Below are positions 12,015 to 23,769 of a DNA stretch of 64,000 nt, piece by piece. The DNA comes from Clitoria ternatea (lineage: Eukaryota; Streptophyta; Magnoliopsida; Fabales; Fabaceae), in assembly GCA_037962975.1 (NCBI GenBank), contig CM075671.1, positions 13,067,001 through 13,131,000 on the forward strand. Direction: 5' to 3'. The notes under the pieces were generated by a model. The model did not search any database, had not been told where the DNA came from, and saw only the letters and a list, made by a program, of their open reading frames with translations. Made by a program: the position numbers and the translations under genes. Numbering within the stretch: position 1 is the stretch's first letter; each line of letters starts with the position of its first letter.

Positions 12015-13300
12015 AATACCCTCAACTTGAGACATTGCTCGTCCTTGAGCAAGAGAGAAAATTAAAATAAAATTTGAAATCAAATTTTTGAGTTAATCTG
12101 AGAATTTATCACAAAAAGTAATATCACAATTTACCATTTAAAGTAACCAAAAATAGATATCCTATGTAATAAAGGTTTAATGACAAAAAAATTTTACAAT
12201 GCCTTATTAACTAATCAAGCATAATGTCAGGCTTACCTCACAAGTGTTTATCTTTGTGCAAAGGGTAACTTGCTTCAATCAATCATAAAATCAAACGAAT
12301 TTAATTTTGATTTTCATCTAATCAATGGTTAATCATACAGAGTTAATTCAGAAATCACAAGGTCTTTTCACGGGTTGTAATGAGGCATGGCTTACAAGAA
12401 ATAATGGTTTCTCTTGGAATTCAAAAACCTAAAATTATAAAAGAGCATTTTATAATTTTTAGGCTTTGTCTTGGCCCAAATCTCAATTCCTTTATTGATG
12501 AAAAATAAATACCCCCAACTTGATTCTTTTCTCTATTTTTGATTTGCATATATTTCTTTTCATTTTCATTTATATGCACAATTTTTATTTTTTTCCTGAA
12601 AAGAATCAAGTTGTTTAATTTTCACTCCCCATTCTTGTAAGAATACTCGGAACATCTTTCATTTTGCTTAATTGCTCTTTTAATCAATCAAGTATAAGGG
12701 ATGGTTAAATTTGATAAAGGCTAGGGGTACCAAAGAATTTATTTTTTAGGCTTAAAATTGGCTTTCAAAGGATAAAATAATTTTATCATGGTAGGCTTTT
12801 TTGGCCCAAGGTTTCTTTTACCAAAAATATGCCTTGATCATTTTCTTGAATTCTCTCTACAATAACACAAATCACAGATTAAAGCAAAATTAATTTGAAT
12901 GAAGTCATGTTGAAACCCTCAAGTGTTTAAAAGATCTCTCAGCTCACTGGGTTATTGAAATTAGCTTGATAGTTAATAAAATTATTGTAATTGAATTTTA
13001 TCAAAATTCCTTAATTACTAGAAGAATCGATAATTTGATGATTGAAAATGGTTTTATTGTGTAAAAACTTTAAGTGTATAAATTTTCTCATTTTTAAAAA
13101 AATTTGATTTAACCGATAAAACTTATTTTTTTTAGATTTTCGAAGAAAACACGCAAAAATATACCACGATAAAATTACGCAAAAACACACCACTTAATAA
13201 AAGACAAACTATAATATAATCCACAAAGTAAAAATACCAATGTAAATATCAAACTAAAAATGAACTAAAGTGTATGTAAAAGATATAGAGAATAACACCA
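12015..13300 (-). other. 3' non-coding region of C1 with polypurine tract
   Basis: AT-rich, no coding capacity. Next to the LTR lies CTCAAGTTGAGGGTATT (minus), a weak polypurine tract, and then the block TTGCTCGTCCTTGAGCAAG. The stretch 12350-12470 is closely matched in C2 (58850-58970) and more loosely in Athila-2 (41690-41830), including GTTGTAATGAGGC in all three. Confidence 0.7.
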
Positions 13301-14554
13301 TCAGTCCTCCATGTGATCCTCATCATCTCCCTCCTCATCTACATCATCATCTGACTCAGCATGTGCTCTAGATGGTCCCCCAGTCTCAGGGTAAGTGGGT
13401 AAATCACCAGGCCAAGCTACAAGATCTACGAACTCAGCTGGTGTGACATAAGGTGCTCCCTCTCCCTGAAGTCTGTACTGATAAAATGCATCATAAAGAT
13501 GCATATAAGCTCTGTGTGTGGCAGCCATCATCTGCATCATATACTGATGCTCAAGTGTTATCCTGGAAAATCCCTCTGTGATAGCATAAGCAGGTGGTGG
13601 CTGAACTGGTGGTCTCCTCCTCCTCTGTCTAGGCTGAGCCTCCTGCTCCAGCGGTGGAAGCTCACACTGCTGGACGAAATAATCTTTGTTCACTACAACC
13701 TTAGGAACTCTCCCTGAAGAACTAGTAAATTTGGGTGATGCTATAGCAACCCCCTGTCTTCTTAGTATGGCAGATATGATGAGAAGGAATGGAATGAGGC
13801 GGTTCACCTTATACCCAAGGGCATAAAGGTGAATCTGCTCAGAAATTAGCTCTGCAATATCAATGGTATGGCCCTGAAGAATGGAATAAAAGAGGCAGCA
13901 GCGATCAACTGGGATAGAAGAAAGGTGGGTAATAGGAGTAATGCTATGCAGCATGAGATGGGACCATGCCTGAGTAATGGGGTCTTTAGGAGGTTAAATG
14001 GAGTCCTTCCAACCTTACTCAGGTTGAAGAAGATTCCATCTTTGCTCAAGAAGTGAGCAACCTGATCTAGGAAATATCCTAAATCACCATCCTCAGTTAC
14101 GACCCTGTTTCTGTTCTTCTTCCAGAAACAAGTACCACTCTTGGGATTTCCTAGTAGGGTACTAATCGTGTCCCGGTCATAAGTGATATACCAACCCCTA
14201 ACCCAGCTCGTCTTCTGCTGGCCGATATTTGGTGCATCCTGTTGAGTCCTGTAAGCATTTACGTAAAACTCCGTCACTAGGATGGGATCCCCCTCAGTAG
14301 GTAGGGAAAACAGAGGTCCCCATCTCCTCTGTTGGACCTCATCCTGAAGCTCTGAATAGTCCCCAGCATTCAGATATAAGACTCTCTCCCAGATGAGTCT
14401 CTGGCCCTTTCGCATCAGTGCAAAATCTGGTAGGATCTCTCGGTCCTAGCACCTCCTCTCCCTGAAGATTTGGATCTTTAAAAATGGTGTCAGTGTCTGT
14501 GGTCCTTCTCTGTCTCTTAGGACCAGTAGTTGGAATGGATTTCTTAGGTGCCAT
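13301..14554 (-). pseudogene. Broken copy of the C-family downstream ORF (PF20167-like plant transposon protein)
   Basis: Homologous along its length to the intact C2 protein at 59773-61080. It starts MAPKKSIP at 14554 right after a TTTTTGCAG acceptor, carries the basic KRQRRT stretch, the core RRWGPLFSLPTEGDPI and SWVRGWYITYDRDTI, and ends in PAEF, AWPGDLPTYPETGG and an acidic tail. Frame breaks near 14400 and near 13980, plus missing codons around 14130-14150, leave three open pieces, the first and last in the same frame. At 418 codons against 436 it has lost about 54 bases net. Confidence 0.85.
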
Positions 14555-15293
14555 CTGCAAAAAGAAAAAATTAAAAATCAAACACATTACACTATTTAAA
14601 AATCTAATATTAAAAAGTCAACAATTGTTTTTGTTTTTATATTTAAAATGACAACAAAATATTTTCAAAAACTATTTATACAAAAGAAATTTTAACAAAA
14701 ATTCACACAAAATGCAACATGCATATTTTTATTTTTAACAAAACATAAATTTCATAAAACATGTAAAATCATACAACATACATATTTACAAATTTGTTCA
14801 AATTTATGTATTTTTAATTTTATGCAAGAAAGTATAACAAACATGCAAACTAAGAAATTTTATTAATTTAAAAGAAAACAACAAACAACAAACAGAGATA
14901 TACTAAACAGATTTATTAAAAATAGAAAACAGTTTATACAAATAACAGAAGATAACACATAAAAATTAACAAAAATCGGGAACAAAGGCTGACGCTACGT
15001 GTGGGTGGGACGCTATGCGTCAGCTCTGTTCTTCCCACGCTACGCGTCAGTGGGACGCTACGCATAGGCTTGCAGAACAGAAACTGCAAAACAGGGGTTA
15101 CACAGCAGCAACCCCTTCAAAACCAAATTCAATCCATTCAAATCCTATTTCTAACAGCAATCAAGCCCAATGGTTGTCTAATCTTATCCCTAACCTCATG
15201 CAATTCTAAGAATCGAAATTTAAAAACAAATTAAAGAGAAAGGGATTTGAGATACTTACTTGGATTCCTTAGAGAAAATAGGAATGAAGGAGA
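14555..15293 (-). other. Spacer between protease and ORF in C1 (left part)
   Basis: Non-coding and AT-rich, with a polypyrimidine tract and splice acceptor at its ORF edge and a cluster of ACGCTACGCGTC motifs at 14988-15068. It aligns with 61081-61735 of C2. The remaining spacer continues at 16421-16461 and 18130-18580 after the inserted LTRs. Confidence 0.75.
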
Positions 15294-15446
15294 TGAAGAC
15301 CATGAAGGATTTTGATAATGACAAGGCCAATGCCAGAGATCAAGAATGAAGATCCAAGACCAAGGCATAATTAAAGTAAGACTCTATAAAAAGAAAGTAC
15401 GGCCATTAATATAAAAAGGTTTTAAAATTTCATACATTCTGATGGA

Positions 15447-15666
15447 ATGTAATCGATTACCTCATTAGTGTAATCGATTACAATTAAATGAATTTTAAAT
15501 TGCATGATTTCAAATAAATGTAATCGATTACCTCAGCAATGTAATCGATAACCATGTTTAAGTAATCGATTGCCCTCATTACATAATCGATTACAATATG
15601 AACGTTATGTTTTAAAACAGATTTTAAAAGGAAGTAATCGATTACCTATTTTATGTAATCGATTAC
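15447..15666. repeat. GTAATCGATTAC palindrome array
   Basis: Eight or so copies of the perfect 12-bp palindrome GTAATCGATTAC, or one-base variants, spaced by 10-40 bases of AT-rich DNA, often in pairs about 11-20 bases apart. It lies upstream of the TATA-like box of this LTR. Confidence 0.95.
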
Positions 15667-15997
15667 AACGTGATCAGAAAGCATGAAACATTGCATCCTT
15701 TCATAAAAAATCATGTTGAAACATTATAACTTTTCACAAAATATTATTTTATCCAAGAGGTACCTTTCCAATTATTTTAATCAATAATTTCACACCTCTT
15801 GAAGGCATTTCTACTCCTACAAATAGGGATGCCCATCATTTGCAAAAACACACCAAATACTTCCAATCTTTTCTTAAGAGCAATAATGGCCATATTCTCT
15901 TAATAGAGTTATTACTCTTTCTTGTTCCTTAATTTGTTCACCATACTCTTTAAGAGAGTTTTCTTGTAGAGTTATTTATCTCTAAATTGAAACTGAT

Positions 15998-16125
15998 ACT
16001 CAGAGTGGTGTATCTCTGAGGGTGTTCTTCTTGGAAGTGGTGTAGCATCCAAGGGTGATGTTCTTGGATGTGGTGAAGCATCCAAGGGTGATGTGCTTGG
16101 GTGTGGTGTAGCATCCAAGGCATTT
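15998..16125 (+). repeat. ~33-bp tandem repeat in the copia-like LTR
   Basis: Three to four copies of a unit containing GTGGTGTAGCATCCAAGGG and TGATGTTCTTGG. The first copy is the most diverged. Confidence 0.85.
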
Positions 16126-17330
16126 GTGATCGGGGTGTGAGTCCCCATTGTGGTGTAATCAAGGGATTTGATTATAATGAATTTCCTCAAGGGTGTCTTG
16201 AGAAGACTGGACGTAGATAGTGGTTGGCCGAACCAGTATAAATCTCTGTTTGCACTTCTCTAACCCTTAAACTCTTTATGTTTTAAGCATTATTATTCAA
16301 ATCACATATCATTGCATATTAAGTTTTTAGAGGAGAAATTTATTAGTGAAAAAGTTCCTAACTACTCAATTCACCCCCCCCTCCCCCTCTTGAGTTTCCT
16401 AGAGGCCACCTGGGCTAACAGGAGATTTAGAGGTTTTGAGAGGAAAAGAGGGTTTGGGAAATGTTAGCATGTTTCTTTTTAGATATTGGAATGAAAAGTT
16501 CAATGAAAGGGATTCAAGTCTGTATAATATGAACTCAATGCAGTGGATGTGCCAAGTTTAAACACAGAAAATGTAATATAGTATAGTTGTCGTTCCACTG
16601 AGGAGGTGTTAGAATGAAGATCTTAGTTTTGAATTGATTAGGCAGAAGGTTTTTAGTTTGTTTTGTTGTGAATGCTGCTGAATGAAAAAGTAATAAATAA
16701 CAGAGAATAAAATTTGCAAAGGATAACAGTAAATGGTATTAGGAAAATCAGTTTTGTAAAACAGGGATTGGCTTCATCACAACTTCACCTTCTGTAAGCT
16801 GCATAATTTTTTATATAAGTAAATCAAAAAGATAATTTCTACGTCACAATCAAAGTCATTTGTATCGATCCCTCGACTACAAAATTCATAAGAATGATTT
16901 CAAACCGCTGATCCCTCAGTCACTTTGAAATCATCCCAGCATTATCGATCGATTGTTTTGACGTTTATTACGTTAGACGCCATCCCTGGCTACCTACTCA
17001 CAACAAGTATTTCTTTCGGATCAGCTTTCAAAAGTCACTTCCCAGCATACTTGAGAAAACTTAAAACAAGAAAATAGTGATCAAGTACTTTCAGGCATTA
17101 AACGCAGAAGGAAATACAGAACTTATCAAATCTCATTACTAAATAAAAACTTACAACAGCATTACTTCAGTGTTGAATGGATTACAGCCAATCCCATAAG
17201 GGAGATTAGTTACTCATGCCTTGCACTTTCACCATCAAAATATAAATACAAAAGATAATGGAAAAGGTTGGATTGTGAGGGAAATACAGGGGATTGAATC
17301 TGATGATCCATATGATATGTTTGCAGCTTG

Positions 17331-17340
17331 ATTTATAGGA
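17331..17340 (-). promoter_or_regulatory. TATA box of the Athila-2 solo LTR
   Basis: TCCTATAAAT on the element strand, conserved at 40562-40571 and 48140-48149. The near-palindrome cluster begins about 150 bases upstream. Confidence 0.65.
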
Positions 17341-17487
17341 GTTATGATTCAGCTTCCCTTGCCCACTTACGTAGAACCCATGCAGCATCTTTCAGAGACT
17401 TGTAGAAACACAAGAAAGTGGGTGAGTTGGCATCGCACCATTGGTGAATATTAAATTCAAAAATCCCATACTGCATTAGTCACGCTT

Positions 17488-17905
17488 GAGCTTGATAGTC
17501 ACGCTCAAGCGTGAAGGGTCCTGATACTCATTAAATGTTCCATGCTCAAACCATCTTAATCACGCTTGAGCGTGGTTCCCTCGCTCAGGCGCGCTTGACT
17601 TATGCTTTGTTACCCATCAGTCACGCTCAAGCGTGTACAGCCTACGCTCAAGCGTTTACAGCCTACGCTCAAGCGTTCTTCATGTGCAGGGTCACGTTTG
17701 AGCTCCATTCAGTTACGCTCAAGCGTCATTCGTGCCTGGGTCACGCTCACGCTCACGCTTACTCCTCGCTTGGCCGCTCTTGATCTCACGCTCAAGCGGC
17801 TCATCCCGTGAGAGGGGTCCTGATGCCTCTTTGTCTCCTTTAATTCATGCTTGCCATGCTTAATCCTCGCTTAAGCGTCTAGTATTCACGCTTAAGCGTG
17901 AGAGG
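17488..17905. repeat. CACGCTTGAGCGTG near-palindrome cluster (solo Athila-2 LTR)
   Basis: About 15 copies of CACGCTYRAGCGTG, in both TG and CA centre forms, separated by 10-40 bases of unrelated sequence. One unit is missing here (around 17808) relative to the copy at 41031-41050. Confidence 0.93.
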
Positions 17906-18129
17906 TGCTTATGCTTTCCAACTTTCATGCTCAAGCTTGCTTACCTTGCCTCGCCTTCCTGTTGAATTCCCTGCACTTTCCAAGAGCTTTAACACAACAT
18001 TTCTTTTATACACTACTTAAAAGATTCATGCTCACTTCCTTCAATAATTCATTAATTCAGCTCAAATTCTTTACAAAATTAGTTCAAATGAGTGATGAAA
18101 TCAATGCTTAATCAACACTTATCAGGAAA

Positions 18130-18580
18130 TTAGGGTTTTTGAAAATGTAGAAAGAGGCAAGATAGGTTTTTTAAAGTTTTGGTTATGGGCCTCTGTTTCA
18201 GGGGTCCAATTTTAAAAACTGAACGAGGGCCCTGGCGTTACGCGTGGTGGTGACGCTACGCGTCAGGTTGAAAATTCAGAGTCCACGCTACGCGTCAGTG
18301 TGGCGCTACGCGTAGGCTTCTGTTTTTCATTTTTCAAAATTTTGATTTTCAAAAACCTCTTTTTAATTTAAAACCCCTTTTTATTTCAAAAACACAATTC
18401 TAACTAAAATTTGATAAACACAAATTTTTATTTTTATTATTATTATTTTTTTATTTTTTATTTTTTTAATAAGTTAAAAATAAAGAGAAAATAACAAATC
18501 ACATCCTGCACATCACAAATCAGTCAAATAACAAATGGTAGTGAGTCTGTTGATCTTACCACCCAAATATGGTTTCAATC
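18130..18580 (-). other. Spacer between protease and ORF in C1 (right part)
   Basis: 18130-18420 aligns with 61780-62060 of C2, including a second ACGCTACGCGT cluster at 18234-18320. A T-rich simple stretch follows (18420-18480). Sequence from about 18480 to 18580 has no match in C2. No coding content. Confidence 0.75.
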
Positions 18581-19554
18581 TCTCACACCCCGGTTTTCCG
18601 GACTCAAATTTCGATGTGATCAACATAATGATTAATAAAATGTGAGTAAATTTTTCACATTCCAAAATAATACCAGTGTCACACCAAAACGCGAATCATA
18701 GAAAACCGAAGCGTACAACTTAATAAACTAAACTGGATCGTTAAATAAATTGCCCATAACGGTATACAAAATAGTAAAGTTACAGTGGAAAAATATGTAT
18801 ACCGGGCATACGCCTAGTCCCATATATGACGATATGAGAAAAGGCTCGCCAAAGTATGTAAAACACCGAACATGAACCTATTACTATATCCCATTCATGC
18901 ACATACAACATACGCATGCATTGCCTAAGATATACTATAATTATATGTATATGTATACATTTGGGGATCTTTCCCCAACTATCACTATCATCAATGATCA
19001 TCATTCAATTTCAATCCTTCTAGTACATATTAAGACATCTCTTACATACCATATTTATATTCACCATTCATAAATTGAAAGGGTTATCTTATACATATCC
19101 AAAATCACTAAATCATGTATATCCTCATAAACAATTCATTCATTACATAAGAACTCATAAATGATGCCGGCCAAGGCACTTCCTCTACCACTATTTACCT
19201 TCACCAAAGCCTTGATTTTAAAATCCGAACTCATCCCATGGCAACCTGCATCACAATGCTAAAAAGGAGACCATATGGGAGAGTGAATTATACATTCAAA
19301 ATGACGAATAATATATATATTATGATCATGTTTATATGCATACAATCGTCATGTGTGCTTTGCTTTAAAATCAATAAATCATCATCCATTCGTCGTCTCA
19401 TTATTATAATAGGCATATAAGCCTCATGAATCGCAATTCATATCATAAACAAGCCCAAGCACATACATAATCACATACACAATCACACTGCCACTTATCA
19501 ACAAGGGTATTCTCAATTTATCATCATCAATTCATTAAGGCTTTACTCAATTCC

Positions 19555-20140
19555 TCCTCGCAAGGGGTTTCTCATCACTCGTGGTCATCCCATCTCAAAT
19601 GCCATGCTCTTATGGCTAATACACATATCAACTGTTTAATGCATATGCAACAGATCCGATTTCATAACAACGGGTGATCGCAACCACCATAATCATTCAT
19701 TCATAATCATTGGTTTCCTGCCTCGCAAGGGGTACTCCCTATAGCAGCCTCGCAAGGTGCTTTCTCGTGATCGCAACCATGTTTAACATTTCATAAGGTT
19801 TCCTGCCTCGCAAGAGGTACTCCCGCCTCATGATCGTAACCATGGGCATCATAGGTGCTCGCAAGCCCTTTTCATATCAAATACCAAGTGATCGCAACCA
19901 CTGGCTCATCATTATACAATGGTCCCCGCAGGGCCTTTCACTTTCCACAACCAGGTGATCGCAACCACCGGCTCAATATCATATCATTCATCAAGTTGGT
20001 TTCCCGCCTCGTAAGGGGTACTCCCTTCATAGAATCCTGCAGGATCTTTCATCACTGTGATCGCAACCACACAATATCAATGCTATGTCATGCCATGAAC
20101 GCAAGATGCAATAATACATATGCTCAACAACCTCGCAAGG
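19555..20140. repeat. CCTCGCAAGGGGT / GTGATCGCAACCAC interspersed repeats
   Basis: Two words alternate about 6-8 times each with variable spacers within the diverged A-type LTR. The equivalent place in the other family A LTRs lacks the amplification. Confidence 0.8.
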
Positions 20141-21069
20141 ATATCTCACCCTCTCAATTAGGGATATATTTTAACTTAGCATTTCAATAATTATACATAA
20201 TCATTTATAAAGCCCCTCAAGGCACATCATTCATATAATTGGCATCTCAATGGCCACAAACATCATTCACAAAGCCCCTTAAGGCACATCATTCATATTC
20301 ATGGCATTTCAATATCTACCATATCATTTCACAACAATCCATGCATAGAAATCAAAAAGCATAGCAAGCATCATAATATCAAGCCACACATAGAATTATT
20401 TGAGGAATATTCATCATTCCACATATGGCAATCACACTTATGCCCAACACAATCATGTTCTTGAACTTACATCTCAACACAACACATATACATATTTCAT
20501 ATCATGTGGCAAGTCAACACTTATATTCAACCATAGTGGTATTACAACATTATCTCATTCATCAATATTGCTTAGTATCCAGTATGGCGACACAACGACC
20601 CATCATTTCAATTCTAAGCCACTCATACAATATTATACTTGTTATAAAATACAATATCATTTCACAGTTCATCTATAATAGTATATGTCCTCTTACATGA
20701 GGAATAATCATTACATTATTAATTGACACATAATACCGACCTCATCTCTAATGCCTCGACTTATAAAAGGTCTCTCATTAATTAATCATCCTCACCATGG
20801 GTTGCAGTCCCTTCAAGGACCCATCTCATAACTCATCATCAACCCTTAATATTACTATTACATGTTCATTCTTGGTGGTTTAGATTTATGTTTCCTATTA
20901 TGTATATTATGGGTATAAACGAGTTACCCGAACGTTTTAATCATTATTCAACACCACCATAATATGTCTTGATTATACATCCCTATACATTCCGTCAAGT
21001 ATCATACAAGATAAGGGAAGAAGACCCAACACCATTGAAATTGAGAAAAAGGAATAAAATTCCATCAGG

Positions 21070-21570
21070 GGTCACTCGCTCAAGCAAGATACCCATTCGC
21101 TTGAGCGAGACACATCCATCTCGCTTGAGCGCCTCTGCTCGCTCGAGTGTAATCACGCCAGCGTCCCTTCCACGCTTGCTCGCTCGGGTGAAACACCCTC
21201 ACACTCGGTTACTCGCTCGAGCGAGAATTATCCCGTAACCATTTTCTTCAACGCTCGCTTGAGCGAGGCTCCCTACAACGAGCCACTCGCTTGAGCGAAC
21301 AACGTCCAGCATCAGACTCTCCATGCTCGCTCAAGCATCCCAGGCTCGCCTGAGCGAAAAACCTCCAGTACCATTTTATCTCTCGCTCGCTCAAGCGCGG
21401 CCACGCCTGCTTGAGCGAGATTCATCCAGAATGTCACCTGCTCACCTCACACTCGTCTCGCTTGAGCGAGTAGGTCGCTCGCCTGAGCGAGACTAGGCCA
21501 GGGGCCATAATAATGGTGTAGGGGATTCTCGTTGAGCGAGAATCTATCTCGCTTGAGCGAGATTATCAGG
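21070..21570. repeat. CTCGCTTGAGCGAG near-palindrome cluster
   Basis: About 20 copies of CTCGCTYRAGCGAG and half-sites spread over 500 bases. Same core (GCTYRAGC) as the Athila-2 motif, but with CTCG/CGAG instead of CACG/CGTG outer arms. Confidence 0.93.
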
Positions 21571-23527
21571 TTATGCACAGGAAACATGAGAAACTCACAA
21601 CCAATCATGCCAAAACTTATACCAACCAAAATTTATCAAATCTAATATAGCACATACATCATACTAAGCGTTTTAAACCTGTCCCAAACCTTTATACTCA
21701 ATAACATTCAATCCAATCTATCAATCATGTCAAATTCAAACTTATCATCATCTTATATGTATATACATTTTTATATCAATTCAACACATATTCTCACACC
21801 ACTCATAAAAATTCATCAAATTGCCATTCATATCATCTCTCTAACTACATGGCAAGGCAAGCATGAGTATTCATCATATACAACAATCACTATTGTTTTA
21901 CCCATGCAATTTGAATGTAAATTCCTCTCCTACCTCGAGGGAAGAGCCGAAATCCAAGTGCTCCGATTATTCCACGTCATCATCCGAAACACAATCCTAT
22001 CAACAAACAAACATATATGTATTCATTCAATCATAAGCCATCACAAGGCTTTCATCATAATTCTTAAACAACCACAAATATCTCTTAAGGCTTGGTAACA
22101 AGTTCTAAATGTGTCAAAGTTCCTATTCACATACTTGTGTTAGGCTTCGAGAATTCCTTTCCCAAAACCAAGATCCTCTAAGTTTAAGGGGTTAACAATC
22201 TGAACAACGACAATACCCTGGCCCATATCCATAAGGCTTCCAAATCATCTCATGAATCACTCAACTATTATCATCAATTAATAATTCCCAAATGGGCATA
22301 TCAAGACTTAAGACTTCATCAATTTAAATATCCATTTCCTTAGTCCAATATTAATGGTTTGTAACCATTATCAATATCATAAACATCAATACTTAAGATT
22401 AATCCCTCAATTCAACACACCTATATACATGCATATATCATCATTTGCAACTCATAACTTAGTTCACCATTTTATCAACATCAACATTCAATCTTAAACA
22501 TCACCCATTCACTTCCAATTTAACCTCCTAAGTTACAACATATCCATTTTTCCTAAATTCTTAGGGCTAGGGTTGCATGAAAACCCAACAACCATAATCA
22601 ATGGCCATCTCTCATCATCAACATCACTCTCTAACCTCATTAAACATATATTCAACTCATATTTTACATTTTCCCTAATCTATTGAGTTAGGGTTTTCAC
22701 TAAAAACTCATCAATATCATAAATGCATATCACTTTTCCCATCACCTTTCAACATTAACCTTAAGTGCCATATTAAATGCTCATAAAGCTTATATTTAAA
22801 CCACCCCACCTTAGGGTTTCCGTGTTTAATGCTTCACTCATAACCCCTATGCATTAAATTTCTCCCAACAACCATTACCCAAAACCTAGGGCATAATGCT
22901 CAAGAAAAAGAAGAGAAATCCTTACCTCATGCCAAAATAAATGAGCTCCAAGAATGGGGAAGGTGGAGCACGAAAATGGGAGGGAGTGGAAGAGCTTCAA
23001 ACTACCATTGCCATCTCTTCCAAGCTTGAAATAACCAAAATGGAATGGGGAAGGGGGAGCACCCCATACTTAAGGTTTTAGGGAGAAAGGAGAAGATGAA
23101 GAAGAGAAGAATAAGAGGTAGAAGAAAAAGAATAGGAAAAAGGAGGAAAAAGTGGCGTGGAACATAAGAGAAAGGGAACATTGTTTTTAATTTTTTACCT
23201 CACATTAAGATTTTACCGTTTTATAACAAACAGGCTCACAGTTCGGGCTCAATACTAATTCCAAAAATTATTCTGAAGATATATTCGGATTCCTAATAAT
23301 ATTCTTAACAGCCCTGACCAGTGGCATCTCAATCGGAGGTACTTGGTCCGACACCCATATTTTATCTGGGTATAATTTTAACTCTTAAGGCCTAAATAAA
23401 TTATAATTAGCCCTCATAAATCTTAATTTAATTACTCCAATGTTCTTGGGACACAATTCAACTCATATACAATTATTTATTATTTATTCTCATTAATTAT
23501 TCATTTTATAAAATTCGGGATGTTACA

Positions 23528-23769
23528 AGAGTCATCTTTGTTCTTTGAAGATCAAGGTCACCAATTCGCTTCGTCATACTTGGAGGCATTAGATTAATGC
23601 TAGCCCCTAAGTCTAACAAGACTTTTTCAATGTTCATACCTCCAATGGAGACAGGATAGGTGAAACTTCCAGGGTCTTTTGACTTTTCTGGCATATTATG
23701 TTGCAAAATAGCGCTGCAACCTGCTTCCAGTTCAACAATTTCTTTATCATACCTCCTATTTTTGGTGAG
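23528..23769 (-). pseudogene. C1 protease fragment (retropepsin-like)
   Basis: An open 81-codon piece on the minus strand: KDPGSFTYPVSIGGMNIEK, then LLDLGASINLMPPSMTKRIG, the DLGAS-type active-site region typical of Athila/Tat gag-protease. It matches C2 (62600-62770). The upstream side is cut by provirus A at 23770 and the downstream side by the A-related LTR at 23527, so neither gag nor the flap/C-terminal part (LGRPF) is present here. Confidence 0.88.

Larger units (their letters stand above)
15294..16420 (+). mobile_element. Solo LTR, probably Ty1/copia (SIRE/Maximus-like)
   Basis: An 1127-bp block TGAAGACC to GGGCTAACA flanked by a perfect 5-bp duplication GGAGA (15289-15293 and 16421-16425). 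Removing it restores alignment of C1 with C2. It has TG/CA ends, a TATA-like CTACAAATAGG at 15816-15826 and, toward the right end, GGCCGAACCAGTATAAATC and a C-rich CACCCCCCCCTCCCCC stretch that I associate with copia LTRs of the SIRE/Maximus type. No internal region is present. The superfamily call is inference; the boundaries are firm. Confidence 0.8.
16462..18124 (-). mobile_element. Solo LTR of the Athila-2 family
   Basis: 1663 bp, TGTTAGCATG to CACTTATCA, nearly identical to the two LTRs of the Athila-2 element at 39693-41366 and 47273-48923. It has a perfect 5-bp duplication GGAAA (16457-16461 and 18125-18129). This copy fixes the true LTR ends, because the homology of the other two copies runs on beyond the LTR. 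Confidence 0.95.
18581..23527 (-). mobile_element. Family-A-related LTR without internal region (about 4.9 kb)
   Basis: Its right end (23200-23527: GGCTCAATACTAATTCC, CCAAAAATTATTC, TTGGTCCGACACC, AATTCGGGATGTTACA) is the same as the ends of the family A LTRs, and the left end TCTCACACCCC resembles their TGAGACACCCC end. The interior is a diverged subfamily with its own motif clusters. No target duplication is visible (CAATC against AGAGT), and about 500 bases of the C1 protease are missing at the insertion point, so it probably arose with a deletion. Confidence 0.75.

Noticed and set aside
17535..17811. Short ORFs rich in Ala-Gln-Ala and Leu-Lys-Arg (also at 40766-41105 and 48344-48662)
   Set aside because: They are translations of the repeated CACGCTCAAGCG motif in U3, upstream of the TATA box, with no start context or family match.
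17488..17905. CRISPR-like appearance: short repeats separated by unique spacers
   Set aside because: The repeats are only 10-14 bp, vary in orientation and spacing, lie inside an LTR with target duplications and recur in other LTR copies with the same spacers. This is plant transposon DNA.
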